A stretch of DNA of 64,000 bases, taken from the NCBI RefSeq assembly GCF_028640845.1, contig NC_080541.1, positions 1,956,435 through 2,020,434 of the forward strand, in the 5' to 3' direction. Position numbers and translations under genes: made by a program. This stretch comes from Ahaetulla prasina. Lineage: Eukaryota; Chordata; Lepidosauria; Squamata; Colubridae. Shown here piece by piece: positions 1-10,620 of this stretch (position 1 is the first letter of the stretch; every line of letters begins with the position of its first letter). The notes below the pieces were generated by a model. It was given only the letters and a program-made list of their open reading frames with translations. It did no database searches and was not told the DNA's origin.

Positions 1-290
1 AGTATAAACATAATTATGAATACATGAAATGGATACGAATAAAAGGCAACATTAGGACAGGGAGGGTAGGCACGCTGGTGCGCTTATGCACGCCCAGTGG
101 TAGGATTCAGCCAGTTCGCACCACTTCAGGAGAACCGTTTGTTAACTTTCTCAGCAGTTTGGTGAACTGGTTGTTGGAAGAAGTCATTGGGGCAAAGAAC
201 CGGTTGTTAAATTACTTGAATCCCACCACTGTGCACGCCCCTTACAGACCACTTAGGAATGGGGTGAGGTCAGTAAACAGTCTAAGGTAG
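1..290 (-). mobile_element. LINE 3' end fragment (Jockey group), first copy
   Basis: The sequence matches 421-560 and the 3' part of the LINE at 38383-39165 (shared landmarks GGTAGGCACGCTGGTG and GGAATGGGGTGAGGTCA). The element runs on the minus strand. Confidence 0.6.
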
Positions 291-296
291 AGATAG

Positions 297-366
<70 letters not shown>
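291..366. repeat. (GATA)n microsatellite
   Basis: About 18 GATA units. GATA tracts are the Bkm-type repeat prominent in snakes. Confidence 0.95.
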
Positions 367-367
<1 letters not shown>

Positions 368-575
368 GGCAGATGATTTATTTTTATTTATTTCGTCAAG
401 CATGTATTAGATAACAGATATAAGTATAAACATAATTATGAATACATGAAATGGATACAAATAAAAGGGAACATTAGGACAGGGAGGGTAGGCACGCTGG
501 TGCGCTTATGCACGCCCCTTACAGACCTCTTAGGAATGGGGTGAGGTCAGTAAACCTCTAAAATGGGGTGAGGTC
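367..575 (-). mobile_element. LINE 3' end fragment, second copy
   Basis: An A/T-rich tail (376-400) is followed by a near repeat of positions 1-140, then GGAATGGGGTGAGGTCA. It duplicates the first copy across the GATA tract. Confidence 0.55.
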
Positions 576-584
576 AGGTTTATT

Positions 585-910
585 GTTTATTTTTATCTTG
601 GCTGTACACCGCCCTGAGTCCTTTGGGAGAAGGGCGATCTAGAAATCTAATAAAATAAAATAAATAAAATAAACAGTCTAAGAATAGAATAGAATATTTT
701 TATTTATAGACCGCCCTTCTCCCAAAGGACTCAGAGCGGTGTACAGCCAAGAATAAAATACAGAAAGAAAACAACAATACAAAACTAAAAACAACCCTTA
801 AAAAACCTATTTGAAATGGCTACTTATAGATAAAATATTACCCTCTAAAATTTACAAAAAATTTAAAACCCATAAAATCAATTTGATAATTTAAAATTTA
901 AGCGAGTCCA
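585..910. mobile_element. Two L2-like LINE 3' ends in opposite orientation
   Basis: 585-668 is a plus-strand tail with the CCGCCCTGAGTCC...GGGCG stem-loop and an AATAAA-rich end. 681-910 is a minus-strand copy nearly identical to 28266-28495 over about 230 bp. Confidence 0.7.
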
Positions 911-915
911 GCTTA

Positions 916-946
916 AGGTAGGTAGATAGGTAGATAGGTAGATAGG

Positions 947-1010
<64 letters not shown>

Positions 1011-1179
1011 ATAGAGAGAGAGACAGATAGATACAGATAGATGATAGAGATAGATAGATAGATGATAGATAGATAGATAGATAGATACAGATAGATAGAT
1101 AGATGATAAATAGATAGATAGATACAGATAGATAGATAGATGATAGATAGATAGATAGATACAGAAAGATAGATGTTAG

Positions 1180-1223
<44 letters not shown>

Positions 1224-1251
1224 GATAGATAGATGTAGATGATAGATAGAT
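916..1251. repeat. (GATA)n / (GACAGATA) compound microsatellite
   Basis: GATA units with scattered ACAG and ATGATAG interruptions, over 330 bp. The long minus-strand frame through it (YLSIYLSI) is only the translated repeat. Confidence 0.95.
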
Positions 1252-1330
1252 ACCGTGTTTCCCCAAAAATAAGACCCTTATATTTTTTTGAACTCTGAAA
1301 TAAATGCTTGGCCTTATTGCCAAGCGCTCA
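1252..1330 (+). mobile_element. MITE-like fragment (GTGTTTCCCCAAAAATAAGAC type)
   Basis: The GTGTTTCCCC-AAAATAAGACC opening and the AAATAAATGCTTGGCCTTATT body resemble a common short vertebrate DNA-transposon repeat. It is truncated at the CpG island. Confidence 0.4.
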
Positions 1331-1429
1331 AAAGCCCGATTGGGCTTATTATCAGGGGTGTCTGATTTTGGAAGAAACAGGATAAAGAGAGAGGGATTGA
1401 TAGAGATAGATGGCGGGAGGGAGGGAGAG

Positions 1430-2250
1430 GTAGACAGACGTACAGACAGACGTGATGGGACGGAAGCTCAGGGAAGGCGGCTCTGAGGGGGGGGCTGGGG
1501 GGAGCGTCGCCCCACGGAAGAATTGTGCAAAACCGGCTCCAAAATCTCCCCAATTCCAGGATTGGGATCCTGCGCCCCCCCCCGCTACCCCCGACCCCCA
1601 CGCCGCGAAACTGTGACTGCCAAAATGGCTTGACTGGGCCGGAGCCTCCCGAGGAAGGTGACACGCGAAGAGGAGAAAGAAGAAGAAGCCGGGCTCCCGC
1701 CTTCCCCGCGCTGGATAAACCTACAGGAAAGCTCGCCGTCCGAGGCCGCCGCCGAGCCTGACAGGATTTCCCGCTCCCCGAAGCGCCGACCAATAAGGGA
1801 AGCGCACGTGCCCAGCCTAGCCAATCAGCGCCCACCTCCCGTCCGGCCTTCCCCATAGAAACGAGGGCCCGCGGAGGCGGAGTGGGCTTTTGCGCTTGCG
1901 CGTCGAAGTACGGAGGCCGCCGCGGGACCTTCTTGTCCGGTCGGAGCAGGGCGGGGGGCGGAAGGCGGGGAGAAGCTCGGGAATGGGCTTCTTTGGGGGG
2001 AAAAAAAAGCGCGGGGCTGACGGAGCGAGGCGCGGGTAAGGGCCGAGGGACGGGTCGCGGGCGGGATCGGGCCTCGTTGCCATGGAAACAGCCCCCTCAG
2101 CATCTGAGGAGCGTCGTGAAGAGCGGCCCCGAGCGGAACAAGGCCCCAAACCCCGCGTCCCGGTAGCTGCTGAGGGGCTTTTCTCGGGCGCTGCCTGCGA
2201 AGGAGGGGCGCTTGGCAGCCGTTAGGCCGGCACGGGCCGCGGTTCCATGT
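1430..2250. promoter_or_regulatory. CpG island promoter, probable LRRC14 start
   Basis: The stretch is GC-rich with many CpG dinucleotides, unlike the AT-rich flanks. It holds two CCAAT boxes (near 1790 and 1819), a CACGTG E-box near 1806 and an NRF1-like GCGCTTGCGCG near 1890. In mammals LRRC14 shares a head-to-head promoter with RECQL4, so the island may be bidirectional, but I found no RECQL4 first-exon coding on the minus strand. Link to LRRC14 is by position and strand. Confidence 0.7.
1880..2035 (+). other. LRRC14: Probable non-coding first exon of LRRC14
   Basis: A good splice donor (GCGG then GTAAGG) lies at 2036 inside the CpG island, downstream of the CCAAT and E-box elements. The start is approximate. 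No conserved coding is visible here, so I infer a 5' UTR exon spliced over about 10 kb to 12350 or 13810. Confidence 0.4.
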
Positions 2251-2454
2251 GTGGGAGGACTCCCATTTTCTCTTTTATCGTATGGGGGTTTTCCTAGGTT
2301 TCGGGGTGGGGGGCGCCCAACAATTTGGGAGGGACGCTGAGGGAAAATTAGGGTCTCTCAGATGATACTCATGGGGGGGGGCGACGAAGTTGGCAGATTT
2401 GAACGGGGGGGGGTGTCAACGGGGGAGGCCGTTAAAAATATCCACCCTAAATAG

Positions 2455-2840
2455 GTGGTCCTCGATTTACGACCACGATGGACACCCCACCCCACCCCAA
2501 ATTTTCCATGGCTAAGACGAAGTGAGCTTTTGCCCCATTTTGTGACTTTTTTTGTTACGGCTGTTAAGTGAATCCCTGCGGTGTTAAATTAATAACGTGG
2601 TCGTTAAGTGAATCTGGCTTTCCCATTGACTTTTGTTTGTCAGAAGGTTGCAAAAGAGGATCACGTGACACCACCACCACCCTTCCCCCCGGATGCTGCG
2701 ACTGTCGTAAATATGAGTTGGTTACCGAGCCTCTGAATTTTGATCAGGGGACCCATGGGGTATCTGCAATGGTCGTAAGTGTGAAAAATGGTCATAAGTC
2801 ACTTTTTTTTAAAGTGCCGTAAGTTCAAATGGTCACTAAA
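2455..2840 (+). mobile_element. Tigger-like (TA-target) MITE
   Basis: It starts GGTGGTCCTCGATTTACGACC and runs through blocks shared with about a dozen copies in this window (TTGTTAAGTGAATC, CATGGGG, GGTCACTAAATGAA). Both ends have decayed. Confidence 0.7.
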
Positions 2841-3095
2841 TGAATGGCTTTTAAGAAGAGACTGGACAACCACCTGTCCGAAATGGTCTGGGGTCTCCTG
2901 CTTTTAAGCAGGGACTTGGACTAGAACAGGGGTCTCCAACCTTGGCAGTTTTAAGACTTGTGGACTTCAACTCCCAGAATCTCTCAGCCAGCTTTGCTCA
3001 GCTTTGTTGAAGTCCACAAGTCTTAAAGTTGCCAAGATTGGAGACCCCTGGACTAGAAAACCTCCAGGGTCCTTTCCAACTTGATTATTCTGTTC
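2841..3095 (+). mobile_element. CR1 LINE 3' end, interrupted by a MITE
   Basis: The CR1 terminal motif (TTTTAAGAAGAGACTGGACA ... CTTGGACTAGAA | AACCTCCAGGGTCC) is split by a palindromic MITE at 2927-3050. Confidence 0.85.
2927..3050. mobile_element. Palindromic hAT-like MITE
   Basis: CAGGGGTCTCCAACC...GGAGACCCCTG with long inverted arms (CTTGTGGACTTCAACTCCCAG and its complement). A perfect 8-bp target duplication GACTAGAA (2919-2926, 3051-3058) indicates hAT transposition. Confidence 0.9.
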
Positions 3096-3384
3096 CACTG
3101 TAGATTCTGTTCTGTATGGCTGCAAGTTAAGGATACCTGTATTTCTTTGCAAGTTTCTCTGGCCTTTTTTCCATGCCTGCAGGATTGGTTCGTTGCAAGT
3201 TTATTTTTTGTTTTTTCTATTTTAATTTATTTCTTTTAATTTATCAAATCCCCCACCTCCCTCATAGCGGGAAAAGCATTAATTCAGGTTCATAGCCTGT
3301 GGATTGTGCATTATTTTACCGCCACATTGTGCCAGGTTTAAATGCACCTCTGTAGTAAGTTTGATAAAAACCTGAAGCATATGC

Positions 3385-3930
3385 AGATTGTCCTTGACTT
3401 GCAACCTCCAATGAGCCCAAAATTTCTATTGCTAACCGAGACAGTTGTTAAGTGAGTTTTGCCCCATTTTATGACCTTTTTTGCCGGAGTTGTTGAGTGA
3501 CTGCAGTGAGTTGTTATGTGACACAGTTGTTAAGTGAATCTGGCTTGCCCATTGACTTTGCTTGTCAGAAGATCACAGAAGGGGATCATGTGACCCGGGG
3601 ACAGCCATCATAAATATGAATCAGTTGCCAAGTGTCTGAATTTTGATCACTCAACCATGGGGTTAAAAAAGTGACTTAATTACCATTTTTCACACTTACG
3701 ATCCTTCCAGGATCCCCATGGTCCCTAAATCAAAATTCAGGTGCTTAGCAACTGACTCACACTTATGACAGTTGAAGTGTCCCAGAGACATATAATCACT
3801 GAACAGCTGTCTCGCTTAGCAACAGAAATTTTGGGCTCAGTTGTGGTCCTCAGTTGAGGACTACCCATAGTTTTTACTTTTATGTCACTGCGGTTGTTAG
3901 GTGGATCACATGGTTGTTAAGCAAATCCAA
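3385..3930. mobile_element. Tigger-like MITE copies, rearranged
   Basis: One arm reads forward (3388-3670), then the sequence turns to the reverse-complement orientation (3680-3870, ending GTTGAGGACTACCCATA). A further fragment lies at 3885-3925. Confidence 0.6.
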
Positions 3931-4074
3931 CATATTCAATGAGCATTTGCTGATTTCTGCAGAGTGAGGAATGTAATACAGGATCCTTCTTTGTAAATGT
4001 TGAGGGGACTGGAGGGGAATCAATGCCAGCCCTTTGTTCCTTGTTCCTTTGCTCAGGCTTTGATGGAGCCATTC

Positions 4075-5700
4075 TTAGGATAATTTTTTTTAAAAATTTA
4101 ATAAAAAGTTTTTTTATTTTGAACACATTAAAACACAAGACAAATATACAACATTTATATACATATCGCTGCTTCTTATCCGCTATTCAAAACGGTCCTT
4201 TCTTACTATTTATACATATTTTAATTCTATCTTATTCTACTTTTATATTATCTATTTTCCTTTATTTCATCTACATTTCATCTACATTTTCTTTATTTCA
4301 TCTACATACAGATTTTACCCTGTTGTTCAATTTTCATTATCTTTCCTATTTTCTAACCATTCATACCATCTACACCAGACCTTATAATATATTTTATCCT
4401 CTTTTTCTTTGATTTCTTTGATGGGCCTCTGGTGGCTCAACAGGCTAATGCAGTCTGTTATTAACAGCAGCTGCTTGCAATTATTGCAGGTTCAAGTCCC
4501 ACCAGGCCCAAGGTTGACTCAGCCTTCCATCCTTTATAAGGTAGGTAAAATGAGGACCCAGATTGTTGGGGGCAATAAGTTGACTTTGTATATAATATAC
4601 AAATGGAAGAAGACTATTGCTTGACATAGTGTAAGCCGCCCTGAGTCTTCGGAGAAGGGCGGGATATAAATGCAAATAAATAAATAAATAAATAAATTTC
4701 TTTTGTGAGTTTATCCATCTCTGCATGTATGATTTTCTTAATTAAATCTTCTGTTGGTGGGTTCTCCTTCCAATTTTGCACGTAAGCTCTACGTGCTGCA
4801 GTTAATATGTGTACTATTAAGTATTGTGTATCATTTGTATAGTTTTCTGTTGGAATCCCTAATAAGAATTGTTCTGGCTCTCCCTTTATTGATTCCTGTA
4901 TTATCTCTTCTAATCACTTTTTGATTTTGGCCCAGAATTGTTTTGCCACCGGATAGGTCCACCAGAGATGATAATATGTTTCATAGTTACTCTTACATTT
5001 CCAACACTTTGGTGAGTTACTAGGGAACATCTTTGCTATTATAGCTGGCGGAAGATGCCATCTGTGAAACATCTTCATCTGGTTTTCCTTGTATGCTGTC
5101 GATATTGTCAACTTCATGTTTGTTCTCCACATCTTTTCCCACTTCTCTAGTTCTTATGATTAAAGTTTCTTGCCCATTTAATCATAGTATCTTTGACTAT
5201 TTCCTCTTCCATTTTATACCGTAACAAGAAATTATATGTTTTACTAATTAATTTTTGGTCCTTCCCATATATTATTTTATCCAATTCACTTTGCTCCAAT
5301 TAGTCTTTGTATCTTCTATATATTTTGATCTAATTTGGAAGTACGTCCACCATTAGACTTCCCTATTCAAATCCTGTTCCAATTCTTGTTTTGTTTTTAA
5401 TTTTCCCAATTCATTTGATATATCCTTGTACCTAATTATTTTGGTCCAATCTATTAAATTTGGATGTGTTAGTGTTTCTTTGGGGGAAATCCAAGATGGT
5501 ATATTCATATAGCGTTTTTTTTAAATTTTATTCCAAATTATTAATAATGAATTCCTAATTATGTGTCTTCTAAAATACTCATGGGTTTTGTACTTTTCAC
5601 CTCACAAGAATGCATGCCATCCTATCTGTAGGGCGTGGCCTTCTATTGTTAAAATTCTTTTGTTCCCCAACTTCATCCATTCCTTTATGAGCCATTCTTA
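4075..5700 (-). mobile_element. L1 LINE fragment (ORF2 C-terminus and 3' UTR)
   Basis: Minus-strand translation near 4914-5132 gives KCWKCKSNYETYYHLWWTYP, the Cys/His-rich end of L1 ORF2, with further broken frames beside it. It is AT-rich, with a T-run at its left end that represents the poly-A tail. A SINE is inserted at 4423-4697. Confidence 0.75.
4423..4697 (+). mobile_element. tRNA-derived SINE with L2-like tail (family A)
   Basis: The head has pol III box A (TGGCTCAACAGG) and box B (GGTTCAAGTCC, about 4489-4499). The body is CAGATTGTTGGGGGCAATA. The tail is GCCGCCCTGAGTC-loop-GAGAAGGGCGG followed by (AAAT)n. A second copy is at 48912-49180. Confidence 0.8.
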
Positions 5701-6111
5701 GGATAATTAGTTGACAATTAGGCACTTAAGTTTGGCTCTGATTTGAAGCAGATAACTCAGACTCACTCATAAGGAAATGGATCTGGTTCCTCTTTCTGGC
5801 ATAGTTATTTTTTTTCTTATTTCCTGTGAGGATCTGCTTAAGGCTGGTTGGTTGTGTGTCTGGTGTGGTTGCAATCTATTAATAATGCATTTGAATGCCT
5901 CGGGCTGTGTGAATTTCTAGGTGTCAGTAATGGTGTTAGGTTATTCTGTTTCTGTGGCTTGTCTTTTAATAGGTCCTCTCTAGGAATAGATCTGACTCTG
6001 TTGATTTGTCTCTTGATTGCACTGGGTGTATAGGTCAGTCTTCTGAATGCCTCCCGAATGCCTGGATTCCATCAGTTCAGTATCTCTGTCAGGTTGGTCA
6101 GAATATACAGC
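5701..6111. other. No feature recognised
   Basis: AT-rich intronic sequence of LRRC14 with no gene, SINE head or clear repeat ends. Confidence 0.5.
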
Positions 6112-6450
6112 TAGTCCTCAATTTATAACCACAATTGTTAAGTGAGACATTAGCTAAAGGAGTCTTGCCCTCATTTTACACCCTTTCTTGCCACAGTTGT
6201 TAAGTGAATCTGGCTTCCCCATTGACTTTGCTGGTTAGAAGGTCGCATAAGCTGATCACGGGATCTTGGGACACAGCAACGGACATAAGTATGAACTGGT
6301 CGCTACGCTTCTGAATTTTGATCATATGACCATGGGGATGCTGCAATGGTTGTAAATGTGAAAAACTGTTATAAGTCACTTTTTTCAGTTCCATTGTAAC
6401 TTTGAACGGTCACTAAATGAAGTGTTATAAGTCAAGGACTACCTGTATAT
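6112..6450 (+). mobile_element. Tigger-like MITE flanked by TA
   Basis: CAGCTAGTCC...GGACTACCTG ends, each next to TA, with the family's internal blocks including TTGTTAAGTGAATCTGGC. Confidence 0.8.
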
Positions 6451-6604
6451 GAGCCTAGTAGTAGATGATAGATATGATGATGTGTTCCTGATGGAAGCTG
6501 CAAACATGCAATGTGCAGATTTATCATACTCTATAATATTTTCATATACCTGAGTAATTTTACCAAAACATCAAGGAAGTGGACCTCTCTTTCCATCAGA
6601 GGTG

Positions 6605-6800
6605 TCCAACTTCAGCAACTTTAAGACCTGTGGACTTCAGAATTCCCCAGCCAGCAGGGACTTTTAAAGGACACCTTTGCAAACCACGTTTCTAACCACG
6701 AATTTTCACAAAAATAGCTCATTAATTACTTCTAAGTTGACTGGCTGGGGAATTCTGAGAGTTGAAGTCCACAACTCCTATAAAGTTGCCATTACTTTAC
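6605..6800. mobile_element. Palindromic hAT-like MITE with internal insert
   Basis: The two arms (6606-6660 and 6731-6795) are separated by about 70 bp (6663-6731) that recurs at 7855-7925. The outer end has decayed. Confidence 0.6.
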
Positions 6801-6807
6801 ATAGTCT

Positions 6808-7341
6808 TGTTGGAAGAAATGTCCATTTGGGTTCAATTCCAAGCGGGGGGAAAAGACACTGGAAACATGGAGACTGCTTGGAAAGATGTTTTAATGGTGG
6901 ACAGGATCACATGGTTTGAGTTCCTGAACAGAAAAATGAGCGAGATGCTGAGCATGCCTTGGTTTTATGCCCCCTCTGAGCTTTGAACTTGTGGGGCACA
7001 GGAAGAGTACCCTGATTGGCTGTCAGACTCCCAGGGGGTGGGGGTCTTAGCTAGCCTTGCTGGCTGATGTAATCTTCCCAGGTGCCATGTGGTGAGTTTC
7101 AGTTGCTAGATGGGTCCTATTGTGTTGCAGATGATGGTCCATTAGCAAAGGTGGGGAGGGGGAATTGGGTTTCTGCCTCTGGCCCATTGACAAAGGGAGG
7201 GGGGAGGCAGGAAGGTGGCAGCTGCTTTGTCTTATAAAACATGTTTCTGCATTTCTAATCCAGGGAAATATATTCTGCCTTTTAAATATTTCCTAAAATA
7301 TTTCATTGTTCTAGGAGAGGGGTGGGTGCTAATTTCCTACA
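6808..7341 (-). mobile_element. Solo LTR of an LTR retroelement
   Basis: TGTTGG...CCTACA ends and a 4-bp duplication GTCT (6804-6807, 7342-7345). It is related to copies at 48025-48585, 49188-49735 and 63266-63345. In the plus-orientation copy a TATA box and AATAAA are visible. No internal coding region lies beside it. Confidence 0.65.
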
Positions 7342-8635
7342 GTCTGATGGCAGGGAAGAAATTGCTGAAGACATGATGGAATTTGATCTTTTTTTTATCA
7401 TCAGTGAATTTCATGTAAAGGAGGAATTTTGGATGATGGGAATTGAGAAAGCTGTTGTTCTAAGTCACTCTTGAAAATACTGGCATATTCTCTTATGCCA
7501 GGCATGAAAGTCAGCTAGGTGACTTTGGGCCAGTACTCCTCTCTCAGTGTTGTGAGGAAAATAGGAGCAGGCATCTTTGATATCTTTGCATTATAAGGGG
7601 CTGAATATACCACTGATTTATAGGTGCATGTTATTGCCAAAGGTGAAGTAATGGCTTCTGGAGGAGGTATGGAAAACAGAAGACAGATCTGATGACCATG
7701 GCAAAAAGACCAAGGAACTAATGAGACGACCAGTTCTTTGGCACCTCTCCAGGTAAGGAGATGAGAGGAGACCACAGGACGAGAGTGTTTTCTGGGTCTG
7801 AGCACTGGGAGAAATGGAATTGGCCGTCTTGCTCACAACCACACAAGGGCCTTATAAAAGGCACATTTGCAAACCTCAATTTCTAATCACTGATCAATAG
7901 AAATAGCTCATTAATTACTTTTAAATTATTAGGGATCTTTGGCATGACAGGTATGAAAATATGAGACTCCCATCTTTAATCCTGATTGAAAGAAAACTTT
8001 ATTTATAAGCTTAAGATTTTTTTAAAATCTGACATAAACAGCAGAAAGCTAAATAAGATTTTTGATCTTAAAAGGTGGAGTAAGGGTACAGGTAAAGTTG
8101 AAACTTAATTTGAAAAAATATTTTTGGAATCAATTATAAAGTACAAAGCATTTCTTGTTCTGTTTTGGTTTTTACAAAGCACAACATGGAGATATAATTT
8201 TAAGATTTTAAAAATGTGATACTAGGGGAAGTAAAGATTTTAGGTACTGGTAGAGGAAAATGCACAAGCCTGCAACATTTTACAACAATAAAAATACTGA
8301 AGACGACTTTTGAAGAACTAAATCAGGGAATAATAGTCATGGTATCAACAATCTCAGTAATGATATCTGTTTCTATGGTTAGGCTATTTCCAAAATATGG
8401 CATTAAAGAAATGTCAGATATAGAACAAATTTGATCTGGCAAGATAGAGGTGGTATCAAAAGTGGATTTACAGCTGACAGGCCAAGCATGATTGACCTAG
8501 GTAATTTGAACCTAATGGATTTACAAAAGAGACTTGATATCAGCCTTCGCATGCTGCTTTTATTGTTTTATTGTTCAATTAATTGTTTTATTGCTGTCTT
8601 TAGTGCTAGGCATTGGAAAGTGGTAATGTAACTTT
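7342..8635. other. Mostly unannotated LRRC14 intron
   Basis: Apart from the about 70-bp repeat at 7855-7925 (shared with 6663-6731), I see no gene or element ends. AT-rich. Confidence 0.5.
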
Positions 8636-8894
8636 TTAGGGAAGTGGGGGCTAGGACGTTTAACTTGTCGATGGAAAGGTCAGCAGCTCAGCGGTTCGAA
8701 TCCCTAGTGCTGCCGTGTAACGGGGGTGAGCTCCTGTAACTTGTCCCAGCAGTTAGCAGTTTCGAAAGCACGTAAAAATGCAAGTAGAAAAAATAGGGAC
8801 CACCTTTGGTGGGAAGGTAACAGCGTTCCGTGCGACTTTGGCATTGAGTCATGCTGGCCACATGACTACGGAGACGTAGTCTTTACCTTTACCT
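8636..8894 (+). mobile_element. Sauria SINE
   Basis: The tRNA-like head ends in GGTTCGAATCCCTAGTGCTGC (box B). The body contains AAAATGCAAGTAGAAAAAATAGGG and the tail is (TTTACC)n, the BovB-type end. An 11/12 duplication (TAATGTAACTTT, TAATGTATCTTT) flanks it. The family is restricted to squamates. Confidence 0.9.
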
Positions 8895-8906
8895 TAATGT
8901 ATCTTT

Positions 8907-10305
8907 AATTACGGGCCAGCTGCCTCGGCTGCCATAGGGGGGAGGGAGAGAAACGAAACTAAGAAGCCAACGGTTTGTGCATAGCAGAGAAACGAAACCA
9001 TCTGAAGATGACCTCCACCTGACGCCTGAGGGAGAAGAGGATTGGACACAACTGTCTGACCTTTGGAGGGAGGAGGGATTTATGTGGGAATATGTATGTG
9101 TAAGACACACCTATTATTCAGAACTTGCTTTACTTTTGTTGCAATCAGTTCATTTTCAGTAAAAGATACCTTTCTCTACAAACCATGGAGTTGGGGTTGG
9201 AATCTTGGAATGTCTTGTCAGTTCCAAAGTCTTGGAATGCTCTGTGTGATGGGACAAAGAAGAAATGAAGAGAAATAAAATACAGTGGCACTATTTGAAC
9301 AAATATTAAGAATGTAAGAAGTAAAAGGAAGGAATATAAAGATTGGAAGTCATTCTATATCTTTTTCCTTATTCTTTCCACTTTTTCTTTTTCTTTTTTT
9401 CTTTTTTTTGCACTTTTTGCTTCTATTTTTCCCCCTTTAAGTTTAGTTTGAATTAGATTTTACTGTTATAATCAAAATTCTTAACAACACTGAAGCAGTT
9501 CCCATCAGCAAATAGAAACTCGGTCACCATACTAACTCACACAAGCCATACTTGTGTTGACATTAATGATGTTTATCCTGACAGCTTATTTGTGAGAACC
9601 TTGTTGTATGACACTACACCGTCCATGGCAGCTAAATGATGTTATCACAGGAGTTTCTAGTCTTAGGGAGTCTGTGGTGTCTCTTATGGGAGTGCTGGTG
9701 ACATAAGATCTGGGCAGAGTTGTTTGGCCTCAGCTTGTTTGATTATGATGTCATTGTGAGTCTCTTGAGGCCTTGGATGGCATCCGGCTCTGCTCTGCTG
9801 TGTAAGAACTTTTTTTCCATTGGCGATTGTGTCTTGAGGTTTCTGGCAAAAGCATTCTGTATCGAAATCAGTTCACTGTTACATCTATTGGGATGGGGTC
9901 CACAATTTTTTAGGATTTGATGTGCTCTGCAGTTGTGTGTTGTCACAGATTATGATTGCTATATTTCTGAACCTTGTTTCTTTTGTTAAAAAGTATTCTT
10001 TTAGTCACACATTTCCTGGTCCCCAGAGAATTGCATATTTTTGGTGAGTTGGGAGGAGGAGAGAGATAAATGTCATCCACGAACAGACCCTTCAGCTTGG
10101 TGGGGTCTGTAGCTGAATGGGTTCACAATATTTGGGGTTAAGTCTGTGGAGCCCCCCAATTGCAGTGAGTGAATGCATATAGAAACTTGGACTGCTTGTT
10201 TTCTTTCACCCATAGACTAACACTGCTGTCCAGCTACAACTTAAACTAAGAAGAGATTTCAATTTAATAATCAGGGTAGGGAAATATATGATGAATCTTT
10301 TGTGA
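8907..10305. other. No feature recognised
   Basis: LRRC14 intron. T-rich run at 9365-9420. No coding, SINE or TIR signal that I can support. Confidence 0.5.
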
Positions 10306-10620
10306 AGTCGCTGGTGCTCTCTGAGCTTGGCTGTGTTCCCCCAGACATTTCATTACCCAACTAGGTAATATCATCAGTGCTAGTAAGGACTGTAATCTAT
10401 TTATACGCTACTGGCTTGCCCTGTCAGTGTTGGTATTTCCTTGATTAGGCTGTTTACTATTGACTTGTTTGTCTTGGTAGTACCTTGATTGGGGTATTGT
10501 TTCCTGCTTGTTTGTTGACCTCCTGTTAATCTTGGTGCTAACCTGCTCATATAGCTGCTGATTGCTGGTGGGGAAGTAGTTTTGTTCTTTTTGTTCCATT
10601 TTTTTTGGCTTGTTGATAGC
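10306..10620 (-). mobile_element. Penelope-like or foldback element fragment with decayed hammerhead-like core
   Basis: On the minus strand CTGATGA (10371-10377) is followed by a stem and GAAAT instead of GAAAC. The adjoining T/G-rich sequence (TTGGTATTTCCTTGATTAGG) probably belongs to the same element. Related cores lie at 24177, 36366, 46113 and 56201. Confidence 0.4.

Noticed and set aside
913..1323. Long minus-strand frame rich in YLSI repeats
   Set aside because: It is only the translation of the GATA microsatellite.
6808..7341. Endogenous retrovirus with coding capacity
   Set aside because: Only LTR-like sequence is present here and in the related copies; no gag, pol or env frame adjoins.
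8690..8712. tRNA-like box B sequence GGTTCGAATCCC
   Set aside because: It is the head of a Sauria SINE with duplication flanks, not a tRNA gene; the same applies to 55670-55740 and 4423-4500.
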